Shown here piece after piece: positions 49,270 to 59,069 of a DNA stretch of 64,000 nt. Position numbers and translations under genes: made by a program. Each line of letters opens with the position of its first letter. Within the stretch, counting starts at the first letter, position 1. Source of the stretch: Cavia porcellus. Taxonomy: Eukaryota > Chordata > Mammalia > Rodentia > Caviidae. The stretch lies in the NCBI RefSeq assembly GCF_034190915.1, contig NW_026947544.1:2020001-2084000 (forward strand), read 5' to 3'. The notes beneath the pieces are model-generated. The model saw only the letters and a program-made list of their open reading frames with translations, ran no database searches and was not told the DNA's origin.

Positions 49270-49679
49270 GTATTGTCCAGCTAGGGCATCCCGCCCATTC
49301 TGTTGCTGTAGGCACAGTTTTGTATGTGCCTCCTGGGTGGTCGGTGGCTGGTACCTTGCTTCAGCCTAGGACCCAGGATGGAAACATGTCCTGTAGGGGA
49401 AGCACGATTCCAAGTGATTGGATGTAGCCCCAACTCATTAGGGGCTGTCCTTGTCCACCCAGGATGGCTGGCCTTTCCTTGCAAGACAAATGCATTTATG
49501 CCTGTGTTAGCCCTCAGACATCCGCAGATTTGGGGTGTGGAGTTTTTTAAATCATTTCAGACTTGTGATCAAAATCAGGCCTATCCCAAATGTAACACCT
49601 TTAGGTGAAGCTAATGTTTACATAATGAACGATATTTTTTTGTTCCTTTTTCCCCTGCTTTAAAAAATGTTAAAAGCTG

Positions 49680-49790
49680 GCTGGGATTGGCATACTGGTT
49701 GGTGCCTGTGATCTGACCAAAAAGGACTGCAAGTTTGAAGCCAGCCTAGGTTGCATATTGGGCTGACCTGAAATGCATCACAAAGTGTTT
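49680..49790 (+). mobile_element. B1-like SINE (diverged)
   Basis: TGGTTGGTGCCTGTGATCTG, CAAGTTTGAAGCCAGCCTAG and GTTGCATATTGGGCTG resemble a B1 body. Confidence 0.5.
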
Positions 49791-49869
49791 GGGTGAGGGG
49801 ACCTCACCCCATGACAGGATCCTCCCCTAACTCTTACCAGAAGTCATATATCCAGATCTCAGGATCACC

Positions 49870-49990
49870 ACCTATGGCTCACCCCTCCTTCCTCTCTCCT
49901 TCCCTTCTTCCCTTCCCTCCCCTTCTCAGCTCCTTTCCCCTCCCCCTTCCCTCTCCTCTCTCACCTTCCCTTTCCTCTCCTCCCTTCCCT
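49870..49990. repeat. CT-rich low-complexity tract
   Basis: Runs of CCTTCC, CCTCTC and TTCCC over about 120 bp. The open frame translating it is a composition artefact. Confidence 0.85.
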
Positions 49991-49994
49991 ATGC

Positions 49995-50096
49995 TGACTT
50001 TGAATTCCCTGTAGGTTCCCAGGCTGCTCAAACTCTTAACTCTCCTGCCTCAGCCTTTTGAATGCTCAGATTCTAGGCATTAGCCACTGTGCCCTG
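49995..50096 (-). mobile_element. B1-like SINE (diverged)
   Basis: The plus strand shows CCTGCCTCAGCCTTTTGAA and GGCATTAGCCACTGTGCCC. Confidence 0.6.
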
Positions 50097-50458
50097 CAAA
50101 CACTAGAGGTCTGTTTACTCTCAGAAGTGTTTTTCAGCATGTTTCTTATTTGTGTCTGGGAGTGTGTGTGAACAGAGAGCAGTCAAGGCCCCTTCAGACA
50201 CAGTGGACAATCAGCATGGTGGAGGCACAGATGATGGTGTAATTTGGGAGACCCAGAATGGCTGGCAGGTCCACAGACAGCCGCATAGCATGTTTAGAGC
50301 TTTGGATGGCACAGCAGGAGTCCAATGACCTGCAGGCTTATGTTCTGGGAGGCATTGCAGGCCATCCTCCTCCATCCCCTCAGTCCTGTTTTCTGATTAC
50401 GAATGGTGAGCTTAGCAGAAAGGTCTAATTTCTTTATTTTCCTCTCCATCAGACTTTT

Positions 50459-50561
50459 TTTTTTTTTTTGTCTTTTTCATTTTTATCGGTTCTGGGGATT
50501 GAACTCACAACTGCCTGCTTGCAAGGCAGGCACTTATTCCGCTGAGCTAAATCCCCAGCCC
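50459..50561 (-). mobile_element. ID SINE with 15-bp target duplication
   Basis: Poly-T, then TTTTTATCGGTTCTGGGGA, CTGCTTGCAAGGCAGGCAC and TGAGCTAAATCCCCAGCC, flanked by CTCCATCAGACTTTT at 50444-50458 and 50562-50576. Confidence 0.95.
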
Positions 50562-50641
50562 CTCCATCAGACTTTTAAAGGTGGATATTGTGACCATTTT
50601 TTTAAAGATAAGAGATCTATTTGTGCTTAGAAATGATCAGG

Positions 50642-50730
50642 AAAGGCTGGGGATGTAGTTCTTGGGAAGAGTGATTGCCTCACATATGCACAGCCCAGGA
50701 TTCTACCCCCAGCACCATAGATGGATGGGT
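50642..50730 (+). mobile_element. ID SINE (old)
   Basis: GGCTGGGGATGTAGTTCTTG, then GATTGCCTCACATATGCAC and CCCCAGCACCATAG. Confidence 0.65.
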
Positions 50731-51554
50731 GGGTGGATAGATGGACAGACAGGTAAAGATGCTTTCTAAAAAATATATGTTAGCCTATGGAAGATTTGTT
50801 TTCATAACTTAATTTTTTTCTGTTACTTTCCTTCACCTGAAATCAAATCTCTCCACAAATGAGGCCGGGCGGAAATCCAAGCTGAGTTAATTGTCAATAA
50901 AAGGTGATCCTGTTTCCTAAGTGCAGGAAGGAGTAAATGCAAAGGTTTTGTTTATTTGCTTATTCTTGCTTGGCTAAGATGGCAGGCTTTGGCTTGTTCA
51001 AGTCAGTATATCTAAGCAAGGTTTTCCAGAGGTAGACTTTTATAAAGTGGTTCACAAGGAAGGAGTTGTGTAGATCATATTAGAATCCAGGTAAAACCTA
51101 TCAGATTCTTACTGTGTCTCCAGGAGTGAGGGAAGAAAATAGAAAATCATTTCATTTTGGCATGTGCAGCACCGTCTCCTAAGGAGCTGGAGTCCTCCTA
51201 TGTCCCTCTAAGTTATCCAATTAGGGGCGAGAACCAGCATTTCACTTAGAAAGGAGCAATGCTCCCTAGCCATTACTATAGCTTCCCCCATCCCACAGAA
51301 CTCTAGGTTCTCTCTTTTCCCCTCTCAGTTTGGGTTCATCTGTTGTTCCTCTTCAGAAACCAGCAGGTGGCTCTGTTTCTTCCCTAAATCCTGTGCAAAC
51401 AGCCAGTCCTCAGAGCCCTGGTAAAACCCCACTACTCCCAGGTTGTCCCAGGCCAGCCTTTGTGGCACTAAGTGGTTTTTCCTCACTTTTCTCATTCCTT
51501 GTGAATATGTCAGACACCTCCCTGTCCCCTTTCACCAAGAAACTTTGTTTTTGG

Positions 51555-51690
51555 TTGTTTTTTTAAAAATAGGGCTCAATATGTAGTTCAGGCCTTGAGC
51601 TCACTTATGTAGCCAGAGCTGGCCTTGAACTTGTGATCTTCCTGCCTCAGCCTCTTGAGTGCTGGGATTACAGGTCAGTACCACAACCAG
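51555..51690 (-). mobile_element. B1-like SINE
   Basis: The plus strand has AGCTGGCCTTGAACTTGTGA, CTGCCTCAGCCTCTTGAG and TGCTGGGATTACAGG. Confidence 0.8.
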
Positions 51691-52140
51691 CAAGACCTAT
51701 CTCTTTGAGAAGGAAACAGATGCCTTTTGAACATGTTCGTGACCACGACACGGAGCCAGTGAGTTCCCTGATGTTTTGGGGATCCTGTCCTTCGTGTGAC
51801 ATCCATACAATGTGAGGCTTGGGGGCACTCAGCCAAACAGTGATCTTCATGGAAGCCCTCCGGGGGCTGCCCTGACCCTACTGCAAGTCTCCCCCACTAA
51901 AAAAGTTTAAGGCTGCCGCTGGCCTGGAAAGAGTCAAACCCAAGCCTATGTCTGTGACTCAGTACCATTCACGGACCTCAGAGGAAGAGAAATAGGCCCC
52001 ATGGGAGGAAATCATGGAAATGCGCAGACAGATAAGGCCTCCTCCCTCGAAACCATATCATTTCTTTTTTTTTTTTTTTCTGGGTTGGGGTTTATTTTCT
52101 TTTGTTTATGCTGTTCTGCTGGCATGAACAGCCAGACATT

Positions 52141-52227
52141 TTATGGAAGCCTTTACGTATCTACTGCTGGCTTGTTTTGAGGTTCTTTCTTGCATTCATT
52201 GTTTCGTTTTTATTGTTTCTATTCTAC
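52141..52227 (+). mobile_element. LINE-1 3' UTR fragment, left part (split by the provirus)
   Basis: GGCTTGTTTTGAGGTTCTTT, then CATTGTTTCGTTTTTATTG, matches one L1 3' UTR repeat unit. The sequence resumes at 59070 after the provirus. The left border is uncertain. Confidence 0.65.
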
Positions 52228-52681
52228 TGTAAGAACCGGTGTCACAGGGGAGAAGACCCCAAGGACTCAGCTCGTAGTGAGAAGTAAAAAGTTTATTTCC
52301 ATGCGCATGGGGTCCCCCAGGCAAACAAGTGCGGAGGGCCCTGAGGGGGAATTGTGTAGGGTTTTTAAGGGTGCAAACGGGAGGCAAGCGAGTTTACAGA
52401 AGCAGATTGCATTGGTTAATTTTGAGCAGGATAGGACTTGGCAGAAGTTGATTGGAGGGGTTTGGGGTTGAGTAACCATGGAGACTGGGGGTCTTAGCCC
52501 AGTCACTATGTGCCCAGAACAGAACAGTTACTTGTCTTACTTATCTCGTTGAGACAGAACAACCTTGCAGGTGCATTTTTTTTTTTTTTTTTTTTGCTCG
52601 GTTCTGATAGCTCTGGGGAGTTAGGCATTCCTTTCTTCTCTGCTCTGATAGCTCTGGGGAGTTAGGGAGTTAACCCTTTCA
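52228..52681 (-). repeat. 3' LTR of the provirus
   Basis: 454 bp, TG...CA ends. On minus it starts TGAAAGGGTTAACTCCC and ends ACCGGTTCTTACA. A polyadenylation signal (AATAAA) lies within AAATAAACTTTTTACT, the complement of about 52286-52301. It differs from the 5' LTR at about seven bases plus one 1-bp indel and a poly-T length change. Confidence 0.95.
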
Positions 52682-52697
52682 TCTCCCCCCTTCTTCT
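52682..52697 (-). other. Polypurine tract of the provirus
   Basis: The minus strand reads AGAAGAAGGGGGGAGA immediately before the 3' LTR, where plus-strand DNA synthesis is primed. Confidence 0.9.
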
Positions 52698-54690
52698 GCA
52701 TAATACCTCTAATCTTAGAGGTCAGTTATAGCTAAGGGAGTATGTTGTTGTCTAAGGACCATTATTTTTATCTGAGAGACTTGGGAGTTAATAAACTGAG
52801 TTATGTGATTTATAAAGAAACCTTTAGAGCCATCAAACTTGTTGACCCAAGTCTGGAAACTGTATTGTTGTTTACCTAGCTCTGACAATCTCGGGAGCCC
52901 CCGGTTATTTTTTAAATTACTCCCATCCCGCAGACTGACATTATCTCAGAGTGGCACGTCTGCAGCAATATTTGGAGAAGAAAGTGGAGAGTTAATTATC
53001 TCAGGACAGCTTGTCTTTGCTAGTGAGTGCGAAGGGGTCACAAGTTATGAGACACTGGAACTTAAGTTTTACAAAGACCTGATATCTAACTCATTTGATA
53101 CATACAGAACAAAAGGAAAGCACCGATTGGGGTTTGGGCCATAGTATTACCCGGTAATTTTTTTGAAGCTAAACAGTTTTTAAACTTTGGGGCAGGCTTA
53201 TTTTATAACAGGTCATCACCAGGTCGGGAGGAGGTCACCAGAAACCCAAATTTTTTATGGCCTAGACAGATAGGTGAGGGGAGAGGGAGGCAATAAGGCG
53301 CCATACAGAACAGAAAACGGCGGTTATGTGTCAAGGTCAGAGTAAAGGGCCAAACTCACACGCAAATCTCTCTGCACACAAGCAGGTTACTTTAAACAAA
53401 TGTAAATTAATTGTCATTTTAGTTTTTTTTTTTTTTAACGGAGAATAGAGGCGCCTAGCAGTGATTAACAACCCTTGTTAGCTTGTTTTAGTACAGCTTT
53501 TGTAGTTTGTAGAGGGCAACAATGGTTAACATATCAATTAGGTGAGATTCTTGTAATTTTTTACAGAGGAGAGTGTTACTCAACAAATCAATTAGGTCAC
53601 TTAACATATCAGTTAGGGAAAAAGGATAAAAAAAAACATTTAGTAAGTCACTTTACAGGTTTATTATAATATATATATAACGAAGCTATTTTTAAGAGTA
53701 CAACATTTTCTATTGATTGACTCATTAGCATCTGTTTATAACCTTGTATGTGTCTTTAAAATCACAAGCTTTTAAGAACTTTGACATAGTTTATCAACTT
53801 GTTTACAACATAAGGCCCAGTAGGGGGATTAACAAAGGTCTTGTAGCTGTCATTAAAGCTGTTAACCAAAAGGAGAAAGAAAACCAACATTTAAATTTAC
53901 TCTGTTTTATCATATAAGTAACAATTTTTAAGTCAGACAGAGGCCTCCTTGGAGTCTCTATAAAGGAGGAGAACACAAAATTATCAGTTAATATTAGACA
54001 ATCTTAAGCTTTAAAGTGTCCTTGGAAGAAATGACAGTTTACTTATTTGCAGGCTGATGGTCTTTTGAAGTTGGGACTTGTCTGCATTGGGAACGTTGAA
54101 TCCAGGCAGGCTTTTAGCTATTTTGACAGTCCATTGTGGCTCAAGAGATTTACGGTGAGGTCGCTCTCAAGAGATTTACGGTGAGGTCGCTTGTCCAGGT
54201 GTCTAGGCTCTTTAGCTGCAGTGGGCAGCAGCGAAGTAACCAGTGGATGGAAGTCACAGCTAGCTGAAAAGTCTGGGGAGACTTACTAAGATCTTGATTA
54301 GTTAAATTAGCTAATTTCTAGAAACCTCACATAAAACCTCCAAAGAGGAAATATCTGTAACATAGGGGGTGTATCACGCATGCAAAGGGGCAGAAGGAAA
54401 AGAGACTCACCCAGTTTTCGCCAGTTTTTAAGGCCATTAGTAATTAGTCTTTAAAATCTAACATCTTTTTACCTTTTTTGAACTCTGAGGCTGGTAAGCC
54501 CAATCGAGTTTTTTTTTTAATTGATCTGTAAAGCTTAGGTTAATTTGAGTTACTAGGCTATAAAAGCCAGGCCATTGTTGGACCCCACGGATAAAAAGGG
54601 AGACCAAATCAGAGAAACTGCTATCAGAGCTGACTCAGACTAAGTAGAAAACACTTATATTTTTGAAGTTTAGGCTTTTTATTTTTGTAA
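52698..54690 (-). other. Proviral region where env is expected; no env recognised
   Basis: About 2 kb between integrase remnants and the polypurine tract. I see no envelope motifs and no long minus-strand frame. Bases 53510-53690 resemble 27355-27535 outside the provirus. A 25-bp direct duplication (AAGAGATTTACGGTGAGGTC) lies near 54140-54190. The region may be a decayed env, foreign retroviral sequence, or both. Confidence 0.5.
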
Positions 54691-55135
54691 AATCTATTTT
54701 TTAGTGTTTTTAGGCATAGTCCCACGATAACCAGTGGTTTTTATTTGTTGCAGTACTTTTAGATTTACTAATTGGCACTGAGGGCATCTGAAGCTCACAG
54801 ACTGGGCTAGCTTGATATTAGCCCCCGGAATCTCTTGGAAGTTGAGCTGCCAGATGCTGGTCTTTTTAAGTGCAAATGGGCTCTTGAGAGACATAACTGT
54901 TTTCATCAGAGAAGTAGGATGGAACTCTAGACAGTAGCTTATCAACTAGATAAGGTCGATGTTCCGTGAGGTGATCAATGAGGCAACGAGGGATCATCCT
55001 CAGGCAGCAAAGTAGCCGAGTTTGAAGCTGTTGTTTCCAGAAATAGTGCCTGATAATGTATGGCTCAGGAATTAGACATCCATCAGTCTGGTGGGACCTT
55101 GATGAGAGTCTCCAGTGAATAGGAGGAAACAATTA
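54691..55135 (-). pseudogene. Provirus pol: integrase N-terminal remnant
   Basis: Two overlapping minus-strand frames (55132-54866 and 54945-54694) cover a part that resembles the integrase zinc-binding N-terminus. The clearest piece is a CPQCQLVN Cys-x2-Cys pair near 54765-54790, preceded by an area where the His pair should be. Integrase joins viral DNA to host DNA. The catalytic D,D-35-E core is not seen, and the frame switch near 54900 shows an indel. The assignment is by position and the Cys motif. Confidence 0.6.
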
Positions 55136-55599
55136 AGAGTTTGTGTCCAAAAGTCAATTTTTAAGCCTCTTTTATGAGGGGGCCATTGATGAAATCACCG
55201 CAGACAGGGTGGCCATCTGGCTGCCACAGAACCAAGTCTCTTGGAAAGGTAGGCAACAGGCCTCTGCCAGGGTCCCAAACTCTGGATCAGTCCTGTGGCT
55301 CCTAGAAATTTTGTATTTGTCTTTTAGTCACAGGGACTGGAATCCGTTAGATGGCTCACAACAACCAGTGTAGTCTTTTTTTGTGTAGACTGGTTCTGAT
55401 AAGGTCGGGGGGACTCGCATCAGAGCAGTTACTTTTTCGGCTGGCCTCTCTGATGTGATTGTTACTCTTTTAGCGGCCTGATCTGCCAAATTGTTTCCTC
55501 AGGTGAATAGCAGCAATCTGCTGACAGCCAGACTGCTGCCAGCAAATTCAGGATTTGTGGAGCCCTCTTTTTTTTTTTTTTTAATCTTAGCTCTGGCCA

Positions 55600-56470
55600 A
55601 GGTTAAGAGACCTCGCTCTTAATAGATGGCTCTATGTATATGTATAGTAGCAAAAGCATATCTACTATCAGTATAGATGTTTACCCTCTTTTTCGTGGCT
55701 AGTTTTAGTACATCAGTCAAAGCAATGAGCTCCGAATTTTGGGCAGAGGTGCCAGGCTCTAACCCTTTAACCCAGAGTACCTCCTTTTTGGTGGTCACTG
55801 CTGTCCCGGCCACTCATCTGTCTCTGCCGTTCTGGATGAAGCTGCTTCCATCGAACAGTTGTCGGCATTTTCCAAAAGCTGGTCAGTAAGATCAGCCTGT
55901 AGGTTCCGCTGCAGTTTGAGGATGTCAGCACACTCATGGAGAGGTGTCCTTTGTTCCTCCAAGTCATCATCAGGCATAAGGGTGGCTGGGTTTAAAGCTG
56001 AAGAAGTCTTGAATATCACTGACTCTGGGTCTAGAAGCAGGGCTTGACAGTAGAATTCTGGCATTGGAGAGCCTTTTTTAGGAGGGGTTTTGATAAGAGT
56101 CTCTAAACTGTGAGAGGTTACCACAGAAATCACTTGCCCAAAGCGTGTTTTTTCGCTTCCTTAAGTAACATTGTCACAGTAGCTAGTATTTTAAGGCAGG
56201 GGGCCACACTCCTGTTACTGGATTAAGTCTTTTGGAGAGGTAGGCTATAGGCCTCTTTTAAGGGCCAATGTCCTGAGTTAGGACTCCTTTGGCAATGTCC
56301 CTGAGTTTATCTATGAACAAGATGAAAGGCTTGGTAACGTCAGGGAGTCCCAGGGCTGGGGCCTCTGTCAAGGCCCGCTTGAGCTGTTGGAAGGCCTGTT
56401 TACATTTATCAGTCCAGTTCAGCGAATTTTGAGTTTCTCCCTTATGGGAGTCATATAGAGGCAAGCATTT
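55600..56470 (-). pseudogene. Provirus pol: late RT / connection and RNase H remnant
   Basis: Minus-strand frames at 56464-56258, 56133-55795 and 55813-55619 line up as consecutive parts of a gammaretroviral pol. The first has the connection-type motif APALGLPDVTKPF and ends KGVLTQ. The last has the RNase H motif [10 protein letters not shown] with its catalytic Asp. RNase H removes RNA from the RNA-DNA hybrid. Frame changes between blocks show indels. The upstream RT fingers/palm with the catalytic YxDD box and the proteinase are missing, apparently by one deletion between about 56470 and 56595. Confidence 0.85.
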
Positions 56471-56595
56471 TAGTAAAATTTAGCCTACAGTATCCAATTG
56501 TCCCCAGAAACTCTCGTCTGTTTTTAAAAGTTTTTTTTTTTTTTTTATAGAGCAATTTTAACATCTTGGCTATCTTTTTATAAATTTTTTAGTTT

Positions 56596-56823
56596 TTAAA
56601 GACCTTTTTGTGCTATCTCTATTAACTGGCTGAGGGGCATTTTTTTAAACCTCTCAAACCTTTGTAATTTTTGTCTAACATGTGGGGCCGACTGAGCTAC
56701 AAAGAGAACAACTGGCGATGCTGGGGAAACCCCCTTACCTCTGGATGTCCAATTGGGATGGAACAAAGGGAAAACATGGTTTTGGCATTCCGGATCAGAG
56801 AGCAGGCTTTTTCTGGATGGCAC
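56596..56823 (-). pseudogene. Provirus gag: capsid C-terminal remnant
   Basis: The end of this minus-strand frame (APHVRQKLQRFERF, then LSQLIEIAQKG) resembles the C-terminal end of a gammaretroviral capsid, near the charged region before nucleocapsid. It is directly followed, within about 130 bp, by late-pol sequence, so nucleocapsid, proteinase and early RT are absent. The family match is by eye and moderate. Confidence 0.6.
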
Positions 56824-56859
56824 ATCATCCTTTGTCCCAGGCTGTCACGTGGCATTACA

Positions 56860-57690
56860 TCATTTTATTGAAATTAAATACTTAACAAAAAGAAGCTTTT
56901 TCACAGGTAACAAAATTGTGCCATATAATCTCCCAGATGTCCACAGCACATGTAAGAACTTATATCTTAACTTTATTATCATCTATAATCTCATATTAAT
57001 GGAAACACCTTGCAGCAAAGGTTTAGAATCTTATAAATAAATCTACCAAAACTGATCTAATATTGTCAAATTTTGAACACATTTACTTTTTGTCAAACCT
57101 GCTGTTTTTAGTACTATAACCAAGACAAATAAAATTCACATCATCTCGTGCTTTTTATAACTTACAATATACCTCCAAGTTTTATCTTTTTTTTTATATT
57201 CTGGCACAGCCAGATATTTTTACTTGAAAACAAACCACTTTATTTTTTCTCCTTTTTACTATTACCGGTCAATTACCTTTTTTCTCGTTTCTCAGACAAC
57301 ATTAAAACTCACAACAGAACTTTGAAGTCACCTTCTAGTAGTCTAAATCATATTTAATTATTTTATGTCTTTTTACCACATTAAAATGCTGTTTTTTTTT
57401 AAAAAAAAAAAAACTATAACCTTTTTACTGGCTCAATTACAGTATGACCTGGTTTTCACTTGGTAAAGTTGATATGATTCTTAATAACCATAGATATACA
57501 TATATATGTGCACATGTTTACATTTTCACCAGAGAGAAAAAAATACTCCTTTTAAAAGGCATGCTGAGGTTGCAAGCAATCAATTGAAGTCTTACATATT
57601 AAACAAGGCGCCACAACATTAAAGACACAAACAAAGGGAGCTTCTTGCATAGTTTGGTGAGCTAAAGGAAATAATTTTTCTTATCATGAA
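56860..57690. other. AT-rich block inside the provirus, unassigned
   Basis: About 800 bp between the gag matrix part and the gag capsid remnant. It has a much lower GC content than the gag on either side and no recognisable gag coding. It could be non-retroviral filler or foreign retroviral sequence. Its ends do not show a clear target duplication to me. Confidence 0.4.
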
Positions 57691-57739
57691 CCTTGAATCT
57701 AATAAGCCATATGGATCCTGCAACAGAAATGGGCAACAA

Positions 57740-58092
57740 GCCCCTAAGTTAGTAACAAGTTTAAATAGGCAACCAAGGAGAGGGCGGAGGAAGGAAGGGT
57801 TTTACCCACGGTGGGGGCTCCTCCCTGAGGTCCTGTCATACCAAGATGTAGGCGACCTGGTCGGGGTGGCCCTCTCGTCCGGGGCGGAAGATGATGTTCT
57901 TAACTGCTAAGATGAGGGGAAGGTGGAAAGTCCCCTCCGGTGGCCAGTCCACGGAGAATGTGGGCCACTCAGACGAGCAGAAAGTCTGCCATTTACTTTT
58001 TTAACCTGTAAGGAGAGATTGTGAGCCCTCTCTCGAACCTCCGACCAATGGTCGAGGGTGAGGGACAATGGGGACGATGTCGTTTGTCCCAT
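57740..58092 (-). pseudogene. Provirus gag: matrix remnant
   Basis: The start codon at 58092 is followed by [19 protein letters not shown], the N-myristoylation signal and start of a gammaretroviral matrix protein. The first frame stops at 57907. Matrix-like sequence continues in another frame to about 57770, ending in a proline-rich PPPSPW-type region. Matrix targets Gag to the plasma membrane. Frameshift and stops make it nonfunctional. Confidence 0.88.
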
Positions 58093-58210
58093 GATGTTCT
58101 GAAGACAAAGAGTGGTTAGCGTACGCGCGACACAACAAATAACCGATCACAACAGTCACAACACACAGGACAAACAGGCCGGCCACCTCACTCTCACGCA
58201 TTACTTTCAC
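58001..58210 (-). other. Provirus leader open frame with one hydrophobic segment
   Basis: 70 codons on minus, overlapping the gag start in a different frame. It contains a hydrophobic run ([19 protein letters not shown]), long enough to span a membrane. Position and topology recall the upstream leader used for glycosylated Gag in some gammaretroviruses, but here it is out of frame with gag and ends at a stop. This could be chance or a decayed leader. Confidence 0.35.
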
Positions 58211-58238
58211 ATCAGACGAGTCACCTTAGGGGGTGCCT

Positions 58239-58364
58239 CCAGATTGGCCCGAACGGACCACAGATTGGGAATGAAATTCCCCAGATTGGCCCAGACGGAC
58301 CACAGATTGGGAATGAAATTCCCCAGATTGGCCCAGAAGGACCACAGATTGGGAATGAAATTCC
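58239..58364. repeat. Three tandem 42-bp units in the provirus leader
   Basis: Units at 58239-58280, 58281-58322 and 58323-58364 differ by only a base or two. Each holds CCAGATTGGCCC and CACAGATTGGGAATGAAATT. They lie between the primer binding site and gag, in the part of a gammaretroviral genome where dimerisation and packaging signals sit. Confidence 0.95.
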
Positions 58365-58597
58365 CCAGACCGATAGGAAAATCCTATCGCAGACGGTGAG
58401 TCACGGAAAACCGTGTGGGGCGTCCCCCGGTCACCAGAGAACAGATAACAGAAATTGCCCCTAGATTGGAGCAGCTCGGCTCGGGGGCGTAAAGTACTGG
58501 TAGATCGATCTCAAAATGAAAGTAAACAAAAGTGACTGGTCGTACTCACCCACGGTGTAAGGCGGAGCCATTGAGGTCGTCTCCCATGAGACATACT

Positions 58598-58615
58598 ATC
58601 TCGCTAGGGCCTCCA
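58598..58615 (-). other. Primer binding site, tRNA-Thr type
   Basis: The minus strand reads TGGAGGCCCTAGCGAGAT, two bases after the 5' LTR end. It is complementary to the 3' end of tRNA-Thr(UGU) at 17 of 18 positions, by my recollection of that tRNA. Confidence 0.8.
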
Positions 58616-58617
58616 TA

Positions 58618-59069
58618 TGTAAGAACCGGTGTCCCAGGGAGAAGACCCCAAGGACTCAGCTCGTAGTGAGGAGTAAAAAGTTTATTTCCATGCGCATGGG
58701 GTCCTCCAGGCAAACAAGTGCGGAGGGCCCCGAGGGGGAATTGTGTACGGTTTTTAAGGGCGCAAACGGGAGGCAAGCGAGTTTACAGAAGCAGATTGCA
58801 TTGGTTAATTTTGAGCAGGATAGGACTTGGCAGAAGTTGATTGGAGGGGTTTGGGGTTGAGTAACCATGGAGACTGGGGGTCTTAGCCCAGTCACTATGT
58901 GCCCAGAACAGAACAGTTACTTGTCTTACTTATCTCGTTGAGACAGAACAACCTTGCAGGTGCATTTTTTTTTTTTTTTTTTTGCTCGGTTCTGATAGCT
59001 CTGGGGAGTTAGGCATTCCTTTCTGCTCTGCTCTGATAGCTCTGGGGAGTTAGGGAGTTAACCCTTTCA
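58618..59069 (-). promoter_or_regulatory. 5' LTR of the provirus
   Basis: 452 bp, TG...CA ends. On minus, U3 carries two copies of a CTAACTCCCCAGAGCTATCA unit. It also has a CCAAT box (TTAACCAATGC), a TATA-like CCTTAAAAACC, then AATAAA in AAATAAACTTTTTACT about 65 bp further on. This would direct transcription leftward, antisense to Shroom2. Activity is unknown. Confidence 0.93.

Larger units (their letters stand above)
49270..52140. other. Shroom2 intron upstream of the provirus
   Basis: SINE traces lie at 49680-49790 (B1-like, plus), 49995-50096 (B1-like, minus), 50459-50561 (ID, minus), 50642-50730 (ID, plus) and 51555-51690 (B1, minus). There is a CT-rich tract at 49870-49990. No exon is seen. 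Confidence 0.7.
52228..59069 (-). mobile_element. Defective gammaretrovirus-like endogenous provirus, antisense in a Shroom2 intron
   Basis: A 6.8 kb element with two closely matching LTRs (58618-59069 is the 5' LTR and 52228-52681 the 3' LTR when read on minus). A 4-bp target duplication, CTAC, lies at 52224-52227 and 59070-59073. The primer binding site at 58598-58615 and the polypurine tract at 52682-52697 are in the expected places. Between them are recognisable pieces of gag (matrix, capsid end) and pol (late RT, RNase H, integrase zinc region). The proteinase, the RT catalytic core and env are not recognisable, and all reading frames are interrupted. Several differences between LTRs over about 450 bp imply a fairly recent insertion. 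It is nested in an L1 3' UTR. Nothing suggests it can make virus. Confidence 0.95.

Noticed and set aside
58112..58399. Plus-strand open frame with a 14-residue repeat
   Set aside because: It is the antisense translation of the 42-bp repeat in the provirus leader; 42 is divisible by three, so any frame across it repeats.
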